Shown piece by piece: positions 26,601-37,200 of a stretch of 64,000 nucleotides of DNA; the stretch's first letter is position 1, and each line of letters begins with the position of its first letter. The notes beneath the pieces are model-generated. The model made no database searches, was not told the DNA's origin, and was given only the letters and a program-made list of their open reading frames with translations. The stretch is from a virus. Made by a program: the position numbers and the translations under genes. The stretch spans positions 1-64,000 of the IMG/VR virus record IMGVR_UViG_3300003323_000550; one strand, 5' to 3'.

Positions 26601-27583
26601 CCCTGACCGGCGCCACCGTACTGACCGGCGGTAGCGGGTATTCGGCCTCGACGCAGGTGCAGGTCGAGGATGAGGTTGGGGAGGGTTCGGGAGCGGACTT
26701 CACCGTCACGATCGATGGAAGCGGCGCGATCACCGCGCTCAATCTGGTCACGCCCGGATCCGGCTACATCTACCCCAAGATTTCGTTCCTTGACCCGGAA
26801 GGAACGGGGCAGGACGCGACGGCACATGCTGGGCTCGATAACTCAGCCACTTTCACCGCTTCGGCGGCGGTGTTCGCCGTGGGCGACGTCGGCAAGGTCA
26901 TCCGCATGGGAAACGGCGTCGCGACCATTACCGGCTTCACCGATACCCAGACCGTCACGGCGCAGATTACCTCACCGATCACCAAGCTCCGGCCCAATAC
27001 CGACGACATCGTGCTGCCGCAGGGTCCAGGCGATTGGACGATGACGCGCCCAATCACGCTGGTCGATGGCCTCGGACATCTGGCAGGCGAGATGGTGACC
27101 GGCCTCGCAGATGGCGTCGTGATCACTCCACAGGTCGTGACTTCCGATGGCACCATCACCTTGGATGCGCCAGCGAGCTCGATCGTCGTCGGCCTCGGCT
27201 TTCGTGCACAATTACAGTCGGTCTATGCCGATGCGGGTTCGCCGACCATTCAGGGCCAGCGCAAGAAGGTCGCTGGCGTCAGTGCGCTGCTCGAGGCGTC
27301 ACGCGATATCCAGGTCGGCAGCAATCAGGTGGACGGTTCGACGCTCAATCCACCGCAGATCGCGCCGCCGTGGTCCGACCTCGATCCCTACGACAATCTG
27401 CTGCGCGCCCCCTATAACAGCATCACCGTTCCGCTCTATAACGGCTACGTCCGCACCACCGTGCAGGGCGGATTCCAGAAGCCGGGCCAGATCGCGTTGC
27501 AGCAGGATTTCCCCCTCCCGATGAATGTGCTGAGCCTCGTGCCGGAACTCGACCCCGGAGACCAGCCGGAGAACAATGGATGA
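23624..27583 (+). CDS. Stabilisation / tail tubular B-like structural protein
   Basis: 1319 residues from ATG 23624. The start VPLLDLAFATGELAPSLYGRVDIDRQRIASSTSRNMAVDYRG... is the hallmark of podoviral stabilisation/tail-tube proteins (functional analogue of T7 gp12), which form the nozzle below the adaptor. Several inserted G/S/T-rich repeats carry the motif T-x-G-G-S-G-Y...G-S-G-A (near 24150, 25555 and 26620), resembling short beta-solenoid decorations. It overlaps the gp13-like gene by four bases. Confidence 0.8.
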   Translation: MAVPLLDLAFATGELAPSLYGRVDIDRQRIASSTSRNMAVDYRGAAISRAGTKFVGFSKQTGRDFPPRLIPFQFSIKQGLALEFGHRYMRVIADGGFVTETPIAIAGVTQANPAVMSFGASGAQTAIPVNTGVVFSYAPGDQITLAGGEALTEAVLSVDTSQLVSILTNSRGSGYAPGDTITLGGGTAAPAAVLTVNTVAPVAARGFIAFSANPTDGSTITLNGVAWTFKTTPVGANQTQIQATLAGTLVQLASDLNASANASLMVATYSANSTVLSVVYDTTGVGGNAYTLVAGAGSNGTVSGATLTGGTASGIDTITISNAGIYTALPGGGVMTQSATSGGGTGATFQTAVFGPHAVSITNPGVYTTVPPNPVGQDFSTGVGQGAQFIMTWAAVPPFANGDEVFITGVQGMTELNGNAYFLAAVTPTTAALVDVYGVPVDSTTFHAYTGGGTAARIYTLPTIYNEEDLRWIKFVQSADVMTLCCVNQDTQTEYPPQDLSRFSNIDWSFSDVVAVSSVDPPASVAAVSSGAGTTFYEYVVTAISPIDGSESIASSIAAVEGVSISTTAGQNTISWSPVEGVSEYNIYKAQPSLGSPVPAGSLFGYIGSAYGTQFIDSNIVPAFAQVPPRHVNPFARGAVIGVSIMSGGSGYTTASAAITSATGSGAVLEVVVQNGAVVSVVIDDAGANYQNGDTIIINGTGTGATAALLIGAQDGTYPSVPGYFQQRRAYADSLNQPDTYDMSQPGAYTNFDRRIPPIDTDALTGSPWGVQVNGIQFMVQSQAGLVMFTGLSSWLLNGAGSFATNSGPITPSSQDANPQPFTGCSPTVPPIKINNDIIYVTAIAGLYYDLPYQLNLSEPLDLTQYSTHLFTNHSVLEHAWCEQPNKIVWVVRDDGIMLSLTYLKAENIAGWARHDTNGQFWSVCSIIEPPVDALYLATQRFPGGKNAYMIERMDNRLWDQVENCWCVDCALALPQPTPSATLTADTPTGLGALTGATVLTGGSGYSASTQVQVEDEVGEGSGADFTVTIDGSGAITALNLVTPGSGYIYPKISFLDPEGTGQDATAHAGLDNSATFTASAAVFAVGDVGKVIRMGNGVATITGFTDTQTVTAQITSPITKLRPNTDDIVLPQGPGDWTMTRPITLVDGLGHLAGEMVTGLADGVVITPQVVTSDGTITLDAPASSIVVGLGFRAQLQSVYADAGSPTIQGQRKKVAGVSALLEASRDIQVGSNQVDGSTLNPPQIAPPWSDLDPYDNLLRAPYNSITVPLYNGYVRTTVQGGFQKPGQIALQQDFPLPMNVLSLVPELDPGDQPENNG

Positions 27584-28044
27584 AGGCCGAACTCGTCGAC
27601 GCCAGGCCGCACCATTGCGGGCAGATCGCCCGACGGCTCCGGCGCGACCACGCGGCGGTCCTCGTTCGTATGGGAGTTTCGGCACACCGCGACCTGCGGC
27701 AGCGCTTCGATGCGTCCGCCTACCGCAAGGCATGGCTGGTCGATGGCAAGCTGATGGCGGTGGGCGGCATCGAGGGGCCGCTGGGCAGCGGCGATGGGTG
27801 GGGCTGGATGGCCTTCGCCGAAGACATTGGCCTCGCCAGCAATCACGTCGCGCGGATGATCCTGCGGGAACTGGACCGGGCGTTCCTCGTGAAACAGTCG
27901 ATCCGCACGTTCGTCCTCAAGGACGACGAGGCTTCCCTGCGATTTGCCTACTTCCTCGGCTTTCGGGCCGAAAAGACGGAAATCCGCCACGGCGTGCCGG
28001 TCATGACCATGGTCGCCGAGCGGCAGATCAGAAAGGTGGCGTAG
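27580..28044 (+). CDS. T7 gp13-like internal protein with GNAT-type fold
   Basis: 154 residues. The pattern AYRKAWLVDGKLMAVGGIEGP...ARMILRELDRAFLVKQSIRTFVLKDDEASLRFAYFLGF has the strand-helix order of GNAT acetyltransferases, as seen in the T7 gp13 / DUF2833 group. These proteins are encoded just before the internal core proteins and are thought to be structural or assembly factors rather than active enzymes; the acetyl-CoA loop is not convincing here. Confidence 0.65.
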   Translation: MKAELVDARPHHCGQIARRLRRDHAAVLVRMGVSAHRDLRQRFDASAYRKAWLVDGKLMAVGGIEGPLGSGDGWGWMAFAEDIGLASNHVARMILRELDRAFLVKQSIRTFVLKDDEASLRFAYFLGFRAEKTEIRHGVPVMTMVAERQIRKVA

Positions 28045-28581
28045 ATGGCATTTCTTGCAGCCGCAGCCCCGATCATCGGCACCATCGCCACCGTGGCGGG
28101 CACCGGCATCGCAGCGGCGGGTGCGCTTGAGGGCGGGGCCTACGCCGCTCAGGTGGCGCGGAACAACAAGACGCTGGCGCTGCAGAATGCCGATTATGCG
28201 CGCAACGCCGGACAGGCGCAGGCCGCCATCACCTCAATGAAAGGGGCGGCCAAGTCCGGTGCCCTGAAGGCGGGCCAGGCGGCGAGCGGCGTGGACGTCA
28301 ACACCGGCTCGGCGGTCGATGTGCAGGCCGGTGAGCGTGAGGCCGACACCCTCGACGCCGAGACCGTGCTGACCAACGCCGAATTGCAGGCTTACGGCTA
28401 CACCACGCAGGCCGCGAATTTCGAGGCCGAGGCGCAGCAGGATGAGACCGCATCCATGTTCGACGCGCTCGGCACGATCGCCTCTGGCGTCGGTAGCGTG
28501 GCATCGAAATGGGGCACGCCGGGGAAGTCTCCCTCCTCGCCCATCCGGGCCGGGGCAAGCTTCGCTCAGGGCGTGACCTGA
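28045..28581 (+). CDS. T7 gp14-like internal virion protein
   Basis: 178 residues. Hydrophobic N-terminus (MAFLAAAAPIIGTIATVAGTGIAAAG) followed by a long helical part with the family-typical GQAASGVDVNTGSAVDVQAGEREADTLDAETVLTNAELQAYGYTTQA arrangement. In T7, gp14 is ejected first and forms a pore in the outer membrane. Here it is followed by the two other core proteins, as in T7. Confidence 0.72.
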   Translation: MAFLAAAAPIIGTIATVAGTGIAAAGALEGGAYAAQVARNNKTLALQNADYARNAGQAQAAITSMKGAAKSGALKAGQAASGVDVNTGSAVDVQAGEREADTLDAETVLTNAELQAYGYTTQAANFEAEAQQDETASMFDALGTIASGVGSVASKWGTPGKSPSSPIRAGASFAQGVT

Positions 28582-28582
28582 G

Positions 28583-31222
28583 ATGGCGGCCTACGATGGC
28601 GTCCCCAGCGTCATGCCGGACACCACGGTGCCCGACAATTACATCCGGGTTCAGGACAAAATCAGTCCAGCGGTCCGCCGCTTCGGCGCGTCGGTCGCTG
28701 ACGTCGGGGATGTGTTTACGCAAGCCTCGAGTGACAATGCGTTCAACCTCTACCAGCAGGATGTGTCCAAGCTTCTCCGCGGGGATCCGTCGAACAGCAG
28801 CATGGGGCCGGACGGAAAGCCGATCGAGGACACCGGCTATCTCGGTCTCAACGGGCGCAGCGCCATGGACGCACGCCCCTCGATCGAGGAGCAGATCAAC
28901 AAGCTGCACGAAAAATACCTGTCGGACCTCAAGACCAATCCGGTCGCCCAGAACCTTTTCGACAAGGCCGCAACGCCGTTCAAAACCCAGACCCTCGGGC
29001 AGATCAGTTCGCACGCCGACCAGCAGTCCAAGGTCTGGTACACCTCGGTCAACCAAGCCAGCGAGGACAATGCGCTTGCCCGCATCGCCGCGGCGCCAAG
29101 CAGCAAGAGCGCCGTCGCCGGCGGAACAGCCGACCTCATCAATGCCCGGGTGAAGCAGGCGCAACTCCTCGGCGCGCAGCCGGGTGACGAGGTGTGGAAT
29201 GCCGCGATGGCGGGGGGCAAGCGGGACGCCCTCAAGGCGCGTGTGCTGGCGATCGGCGCTACCGATCCATCGACTGCCCTCAAAGTACTCAAGGCGAACC
29301 AAGCCGATGCCGGTACGTCCTACGATGAGATCTACAACAGTCTCCGGGCGCGGGCCGATGAGCAGGATGGCAATGCCGCGGCCGATGCCGCGCTGGCGGC
29401 GGCCACTGCCGACGATGCCGCCACCGCACAGACCTCCTATGCCAATCCGGCGCAGCCGATCTATCGCGAGGCCACGACCACCGTTCCGGGTGGAATGACG
29501 GCCACCGGCCTTGCGCGCACGGTCCAGATCGAAAGTGGCGGCAAGCCGGACATCGACAATGCCTCGGGGCACAAGGGGCTCGGTCAGTTTTCCGATGCGA
29601 CCTGGGCGGCCTATGGCGGCGGGGGCGATCCGCACGACCCGGAGGCGTCGATCGTCGCCATCCAGCGCTACGCTGCCGACAACGCCAAATTCCTGACGCC
29701 GATCCTCGGCCGGCCGCCGACCGATGCCGAACTCTATCTGGCGCACCAGCAGGGGCCGGGCGGAGCCGCGAAGCTGTTCCGAAACCCCGACGCCTCGGCA
29801 GCAGCACTGATCGGCACCAAGGCCGTGATCCAGAACGGCGGCACGCAGGGCATGACGGCCCGCGAGTTCGTCGCGATGTGGGCGCATCGGTTCAACGGCA
29901 CGACGCCGCGCGATGGGGCGCTGGCCCCTTCGGTGCGCGCCAGCTATCAGCCGCCGGTGGCGGTCGCGGGGACGCCTGCAGTGCCCGTTGCACCGGAAGG
30001 GCCTATCGTTGCACAGCCGGGCGCCGATGTTGCGCGTGCCGCCCCGCTCAGTGCTCCGGCGGCGATGCCGGTGCCAGAACTCGCCCAGACCCCAAAGGCG
30101 ACGGCGATGCAGGCGGTGCTCGATGATCCCAATCTTACCCCCGAGGCGCGGCGCATCGCGATCACCCGCGTCAACCAGCAATATGCCGCCATGCAGGTCG
30201 CCGCTGACGCGACCGCGACGCAGAAAAAGCAGATCAACGATGCGACGGCAAACCAGTATATGACGCGCATCCTGACCGGCGACGTGGCCGGGCTCGATCA
30301 GGCCATCGCCAACGATCCGAATCTCGAGTGGAATACCAAGTCGACGCTGACCACGGCGCTGCTGGCTCATGCGGACCAGAGCGTCACCGGCGCGACCGCA
30401 TTCTATGGCCCGGGCTTCTGGGCGGCCTACCAGCAGGTGGTGGCGGCGCCGGGCGATCCCTCCCGCATCGCCGATATGGGGGATTTGCTGCGTCGCGCCG
30501 GCCCAGGTGGCGATCTGACGCTCGCGGGCGTGCAGAAACTCGGCGGCATCATGACCTCGGCCGCCAAGAGCGTCGATGGTCAGGCGGTGCAGACGACCAA
30601 GGCCGGATTGCTCAACTATGCGAAATCCAAGCTCAGCTTCCAGCAGGATACCGGTCCGGTGCAGATCAGGGACCCGGCCGGCGAGGCACTGTTCAATTCG
30701 CGCTTCATCCCGCGGTTCGAGGCGTCCTACGACGCATGGGAAAAGTCCGGGAAAAACCCGTGGGAGTTCCTGACGCAGGAGAACGTCGACAAGATGGTGG
30801 CTGGACTGCGCAATCCGCGCGAGATGGCGATGGCGCAGGTCATGGCGCAGCAGACCGGCGTCGACATCGACCAGATGACGGCACCACAGGCACCGGCCGG
30901 CGTGGATGATCAGGGCTGGAAACTGCTGTTCAATGCCGCCCCCAAGAACCCCACCACTCAGGCCCCGCTCGCGCCGGATAAGTGGCAGGGCATCATCGAG
31001 ACGCTGCTGACCGATCCGTCCGACGCGACCAAGGCAGCGTTCGACCGCCATTTCGCCGCATCTGGGATCACTGCGGCGAGCGTGCTGGATCTGCTCACGC
31101 CGCCGGGTGGTAAACTGCCAAAGTTCGAGCGCAAGGCCGCCGCAGCGCCGACCGACTATCCGGGACCACATCCGGTGATTAATGGTGTAGAAGACCTCGG
31201 TCTTGCTCTACCCGTGCAGTGA
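28583..31222 (+). CDS. Internal virion protein with lytic transglycosylase domain
   Basis: 879 residues, rich in Ala and helical. Residues about 310-420 form a lysozyme-like transglycosylase domain: Glu317 in VQIESGG is the likely catalytic acid, with GLGQF at 332-336 and a later AELYLAHQQGPGGAAKLF stretch. The flanking helical regions resemble T7 gp15/gp16 tube proteins, which are ejected and cut peptidoglycan during DNA entry. It overlaps the next gene by one base. Confidence 0.82.
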   Translation: MAAYDGVPSVMPDTTVPDNYIRVQDKISPAVRRFGASVADVGDVFTQASSDNAFNLYQQDVSKLLRGDPSNSSMGPDGKPIEDTGYLGLNGRSAMDARPSIEEQINKLHEKYLSDLKTNPVAQNLFDKAATPFKTQTLGQISSHADQQSKVWYTSVNQASEDNALARIAAAPSSKSAVAGGTADLINARVKQAQLLGAQPGDEVWNAAMAGGKRDALKARVLAIGATDPSTALKVLKANQADAGTSYDEIYNSLRARADEQDGNAAADAALAAATADDAATAQTSYANPAQPIYREATTTVPGGMTATGLARTVQIESGGKPDIDNASGHKGLGQFSDATWAAYGGGGDPHDPEASIVAIQRYAADNAKFLTPILGRPPTDAELYLAHQQGPGGAAKLFRNPDASAAALIGTKAVIQNGGTQGMTAREFVAMWAHRFNGTTPRDGALAPSVRASYQPPVAVAGTPAVPVAPEGPIVAQPGADVARAAPLSAPAAMPVPELAQTPKATAMQAVLDDPNLTPEARRIAITRVNQQYAAMQVAADATATQKKQINDATANQYMTRILTGDVAGLDQAIANDPNLEWNTKSTLTTALLAHADQSVTGATAFYGPGFWAAYQQVVAAPGDPSRIADMGDLLRRAGPGGDLTLAGVQKLGGIMTSAAKSVDGQAVQTTKAGLLNYAKSKLSFQQDTGPVQIRDPAGEALFNSRFIPRFEASYDAWEKSGKNPWEFLTQENVDKMVAGLRNPREMAMAQVMAQQTGVDIDQMTAPQAPAGVDDQGWKLLFNAAPKNPTTQAPLAPDKWQGIIETLLTDPSDATKAAFDRHFAASGITAASVLDLLTPPGGKLPKFERKAAAAPTDYPGPHPVINGVEDLGLALPVQ

Positions 31223-34200
31223 TGGACGAAACCGACCCGTTCGCTCAGTTCCTGACTCCTGAACCGGCCGCGCCAGCCCCTGCGGCTCAGGCGGACAATA
31301 CCAAGCCTGCCGACCCGTTTGCGGCGTTCCTTGAGCCCGAGCCGGGGTCGGACACCGATCCGTTCAGCGCCTTTGCCCACGCGTTCGAGCGCAACATTGC
31401 GCCAGCGGCGGGCGGCCTCGCTGCAGCGGGTGCCGGTGCCGAGATCGGTGGAGCGCTCGGGCTTGCTGCGGGACCGGCTGCCCCGATCGCGTCGCCGATT
31501 TTGGCGATTGGCGGCGGCCTCGTGGGCGCCATCGGCGGATCGGCGGCTGTCTCGGCAGCGCAGGACTGGGCGCTCAAGGCCCTTCCCGAGTCCTGGCAGG
31601 ACTTCCTCGGCCAGAGCGAGCAGCAGCGCGCCAAGGAGGAGACCTATCAGCCGACGGCCTCATTCCTCGGCGGCACGGTGCCCTATGTGCTGAGCATGAA
31701 GCCAGGCGGCTTCCGCTCTGCCGCCAAACTGCCGCCCAATGCGACAGCGTTCCAGCGCATCGCGGCGAACCCGGCGACCGGCCACATCTTCGGTGGCGCG
31801 CTGGCGGGTGGCATGGAGGCGGGCACCGAATATGCCCGCGGCGAACCGGTCGATCCCACCAAGGTCGCCATCGCGACTGGGTTCGGGCTGGTGTTCAACG
31901 AAACCAACCGCATCGGCGCGCGGCTGACCGAGATGGGCGCTGGTCCAGCGCGGCGTGTGCTTGGTCGACCGGAACCTGAGACTGCCGCGCCAGCGGTCCC
32001 GAAACCGGAGACCCCTGAACCGACCGTCGCGCAGGCCATGGACGCCAAAGTGGTCGGTCCCGGCGCCACCGAAGAAACCTTCATGGGCACGCACCAGCAG
32101 GCCCCCGACGCCGCGATGTCGGCGCAGGACGCCGCACGCACCGAGGCCATGCTGTCGGCGCAGCCCACGATCCCCGACGTCGTCGCCACGGCGCGCCGTA
32201 TGGAGCCGGAAGCCTTCAGCGAATATGACGCCTTGCTCGACCAGCGCGACGACCTTGCCGCGCGCTTGGCGCAGGTCCGCGATCCCGTGGCCGAGGTGCA
32301 GCCGGCCGAAGCCGCCGCGCTGCAGTTGCAGATCAACGCCACTGATCGCCGCCTGCGCGAGCTCGGGCCGCAGGTCGCCGCGGCGCACCGCCGGGCCGCC
32401 GATGCTATCGGCGCGGAAGTGATTGAGCCGGAAGTGGCCAGCCCAGCGGCGATTCCGTCAACCGTTTCGCCGGAAGTGACAAATGATCTGGGCGTTCCGT
32501 CAACCAAGCCCATCGAGCAGCAGGTCGCCGAGATCGCCGCCGATGTGGCGCAGCAACTGATCGCCGCTGGTCGTCCGAAAGAGGAAGCCGACGCTGCCGC
32601 GCAACTGATCGCGCATCGCTACCGCACGCGCGCCGCGCGGCTGGGCGACACCATCAGCCCCGAGGCGCTGTACCAGGCCGAAGGGGCGAGCATCCGCCGT
32701 GGCAGCGCGCCCCCTGTCCCGGCCGCGCCATTGATGCCGACGATCGAGCGCCCGAACCTGCGTGCGCCAGCGCCCGAAATCCCGGCGCCAGCCCCAGCCG
32801 AAGCATTGGCCCCAGCGCCGGCACCGAGCGTTTCCGAGCCAGCATCGGCGCAAAAAAGCGATATCGAATCTCTGGACCCATCGACCATCGGCGTCGATGC
32901 CGAACGGTTCCAGTTCAAGGGCGGCGGAGACGAGGAGGGCGTTACCGAGCGGCTACAGGACATCGGCAAATGGGATCCGCGCCTCGCCGGCACGGCGCTG
33001 GTCTTCCGCGACGCCGATGGCAAGAACTGGATCGCCGATGGCCACCAGCGCCTGGGTCTCGCCAAGCGCCTGATGGAAGGCGGCCACCCGCCGATCAAGA
33101 TCAACGCATTCGTCCTCGACGCCAAGGACGGCATCACAGATGTTGACGCCCGCGCCATTGCTGCGGTCAAGAACATCGCCGAGGGCACCGGCACGGCCAC
33201 GGACGCCGCCAAGGTGCTGCGCGCCGCCAAGGACTCAGGGATCGACCTGCCGCCCCTGCCGCCGCGCTCAGCGCTGGTGCGCGATGGCCGAGCTCTGGCC
33301 AATCTTTCTCCCGAGGCTTTCGGGATCATCGTTAACGAGGTGGTGCCGACCGCCCAGGGTGCCATCGTCGGCCGCATGGTGCGCGTGCCGGAACAGCAGG
33401 TCGAGGCCCTGCGACTGCTCGCCACGCTCAAGCCGGACAATCTGCAGCAGGCCGAGATGGTCGTGCGCGACATGCTCAGTTCCGGCACGACCGAGGGCCG
33501 GATGGAAAGCCTGTTCGGGACCGAGGACTTTGCGTCGTCGATCGTGCTCGAGCGCGCCAAGATCGCCGATGAGGCGATGAAGCAGCTTCGCAAGGACAAG
33601 CAGACGTTCAAGACGCTGGTGGATGAAGCGGGCCGGATCGAGGGCGCCGGCGCGAACGTACTTGACCAGACCGCAAATCAGGGGCGATTGTCGACCGATG
33701 AGCAAGCCAGCGACTTCCTCAAGCAACTCGCATTCCGCGCCGGGCCAGTCTCCGACGCGCTCAGCGACGTCGCGCGCAAACTCAAGTCCGGCGAAATCAA
33801 AGTCGGCGAAGCTGCCCGAACCTTTCTCGGGGATGTCCGGCGAGCAGTTGAAGCGGGCGTGGTCGAGGGGCGAGACGCTGGCGGCACTGAGCCTGGCACA
33901 GGCGGCCCAGACCTAGAAGGCCCGACATTCTTCCAGCGCGCCAAGCCGCCTCTCTGGAAAGAGGGTGATATGCTCGGCGAGTTCGAGACCGAGCGCGGGC
34001 AGGAGGGGTTCGGCCAGGCGCTGGTCCCCGGCGTCAAGCCCCTCACCGATGCCCAGCGACTCGCTGCTGCGATGGCCAAACCGCTCAAGGGCGGTGAGGC
34101 ACCGCCGGCGCGCGGCCATCGCTTCCTAGATCAGGGGTCGCGCGGAATTTCACAGCAAGTGAAAGCTGCCGAGGATGCCGTGACCTATTGGAAGGGCGTG

Positions 34201-37200
34201 GGAGATGCCGACAAAATCGCGACTGCCGAACGAGCACTGGCGGCGGCGAAGAAGATCGATGACGAAGCTCGATCACACAACTACGTCATCTACGACGACA
34301 GCCGCGTGACCATCCGCAATTTCGAGCAGACCAAGCGCGGCCTCATCCAACTCGCCGAGGGCCAGAAGCCGATCATCAAACTGTTCAAGGACGCCGACGC
34401 CTCGACCTTCATCCACGAGACCGGGCATCAGTGGCTCGAGGAACTGATGCGCGATGCCGTGCATCCCTCGGCTAGCGACGTGCTCAAGGACGACGCCCAG
34501 ACCGTGCGCGACTGGCTCGGCATCGGCGACGCCGGCGAGCCCATCAAGACCCGCCAGCACGAGAAATTCGCCCGCGCGTTCGAGCAGTATGTCCGCGAGG
34601 GTGTGGCGCCGAACGCCAAGCTGGCCCGCGTCTTCGCCCAGTTCCGGCAGTGGCTGACCTCGATCTACCAGACCATCCGCGGCCTCGGCGCGCCGATCAA
34701 TGAGGACATCCGCCAGGTCTTCGACCGCATGATCGAGGTCGAACCCAACCGCACCGTGATCGCGCCAGAGCGCGAGGGCGCGGAAGGGCTGGCCGCAGTC
34801 CACGAGACCGATGCCGCCACAATCCCGGCGCATGAAGCCGAACCGGCGATGGATCGCATCATCTCCGAGCGCGACCGCTATCTCGCCGAGCAGCCCCCTG
34901 AGGTGCAGAATGAACTCCTCGCAGCCGAAGCCGAGCAAGCAGCCGCTGCCGCCAGTACCACTGGACCAAAAGCTGGCGCAGGCGCAGGCGGAGAGCCTGA
35001 AGTGGTCGCAGGTGGCGGCGAACCCGAAGCTCAGCCCACAGGCGGCGCGGGTGGCGGCGAACCTGGCGCGGAGCTCAGCGGCAGCCGTGCTGTTGGGCCA
35101 GAAGGCGTTCTCGCTCGTGGCGAAGGGCCAGCCGCTGGACAAAATGCCGATCCCGGATTACGGGGCGAGCGACCCGGCGCTGCTGACCCTGCTCGGACTC
35201 AGCCCCTCGCCCCTCGCCCCGCCAACCTCATCGGCGCCCGAGAGTCCCCCTTCACCGACCTCGCCGGAAACATCCGCATAGAGAACCTGACCTCCGATCA
35301 GGATGTGGCGCAGGCCATCCGCGATGCGGCGCAGGAGAACAACGACTTCATCGGTGATCGCCGCGGCGTGGTGACCGATGGCCAAGTGCTCGACCTCGCC
35401 GAAGCGCTGGGCATGGACGCCGAGCAGTTGAACAAGCGCAAGATCGGGCAGGCGTTCAACGCCGAGCAGGTGGTGGCCGCGCGCAAGCTGCTGATCCAGT
35501 CCGCCACCGACGTCGCCGCCGCCATGAAGCGCGCCGCGGTGGGCACCGATGAGGACGTGCTGGCCTACGCCCGGGCGAAGTCACGGCACCAGATGATCCA
35601 AGGCCAGGTCGCCGGGATCACCGCCGAGGCCGGCCGCGCGCTGCGCGCCTTCCGCTCGCTGGCCGGACAAGAGGCGGTGCAGGGCGTCGACCAGTTCATC
35701 CGCGACGCCACCGGCAAGACCCTGTTCCAGTTGAAAGAGGAAGCCAAGCTCGGCTCCCTGCTCGAGACCCCGGAGCAGGTCAGCAAATTCACCCGCGACG
35801 CGCGCCAGCGCACGTTCGGCGGCATGATCCTCGAATACTGGATCAACGGGCTGGTCTCCGGCCCCCGGACCCACGTCACCAACACCATCGGCAACATGCT
35901 GATGTCGATGCAGGTGGCAGGACCGGAAACGGCCGCTGCAGCGCTGATCGGTGCCGTGCGCTCGGCCACTGGTCGGCAGGGCACCCGCGTGCGGCTGGGC
36001 GAGGTCGGGGCTCAACTGCGCGCCGGTGCCGCATCGCTACCCACGGCCACCAAGGCGGCGATCGACGCGCTGCGCACCGGCCGGAGCGTGCTGCTGCCGG
36101 GCGAGGAGGCCAAGGCGCTTCCATACGAGTCCCCGAACGCTGCGTCGGTGAAGCCGGCGCCGATCGATGAGGCCGCGACCTATGCCGATATCGCGCCTGA
36201 TCTGTTTGGCCTGCTCCGCGGTGCGCTCGACGGCGCGGTGGCAATCGGCAAGCTCGTCTCGACCGGAGGCGAGCAGGGATCGCCGCTGGTGCATCTCAAG
36301 TTCTCGCCGCTCGGCCAGATCCCCGACATCGCTGTCCGCGGCACCACGGTGCTCCCGGTTGGCACGGCGTTCCGCCTGCCGACGCGGTTCCTCGCGGCCG
36401 GCGACAGTTTTTTCCGCGCTGCCAACTACTCGATGCAGAAATCCGCCATGGCCTACCGCGCTGCGGCGGACGCGGGTCTCACCGGCTCGGCTTTCGATGC
36501 CAAGGTGGCCGACGTCTACATGAACCCGACGCCGGAGATCATGGAGCAGGCGCGCGGCACCGCCGCCGAGCTCACCTTCATGGGACACCGCAGCGAGTTC
36601 GTGAAGGCACTGAGCCGGCTGAGCAACGTGCCGCTCCTCGGCATGCCGATCTTCAAGTTCGTGGCGCCGTTCATCAACACGCCATCGGCGATCATCGAGC
36701 AGACCATTCTCCACCGCACGCCTGTCGGCCTGTTCTCTCCCGAGATTCGCGCCGACCTCATGGGCAAGAACGGCAACATCGCGCAGGACACCGCGATGGC
36801 CCGCATGCTGGTCGGCTCGGTCTACGCCATCGGCTTCGGCGCGCTGGCGGCGCGCGGCCTGCTCAGCGGCTCGGGACCGACCGATGACAGCCAGCGCGCC
36901 CTCTGGCGGCAGGCGGGCAACCAGGCCCACAGCGCCCGCATCGGTGATCTCTGGTATGACATGCGCGCCCTCGGGCCGCTGGGCATGTTGGCGGGCATCT
37001 CTGCCGATCTCTACGACGTCGCGCACGCCGCCGAGGAAGGCGACATCGCCACGGTGAGCAATACCCTGCTACACGCCTTCATGCAGAACATCCTCGATGC
37101 CAGTTTCATGACCGGTCCGAGCGACCTGATCCAGGCGCTGGAAGACCCGGCGCGCTACGGCGATCAGTATATCCGGGGTTTCCTGTCGGGGTTTGTGCCG

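Noticed and set aside
28298-31171. 957-codon open frame on the - strand opposite the transglycosylase-containing core protein
   Set aside because: Shadow of the GC-rich + strand gene: R/H/G/L-biased sequence, no domain, no ribosome site; the + strand frame has clear motifs.
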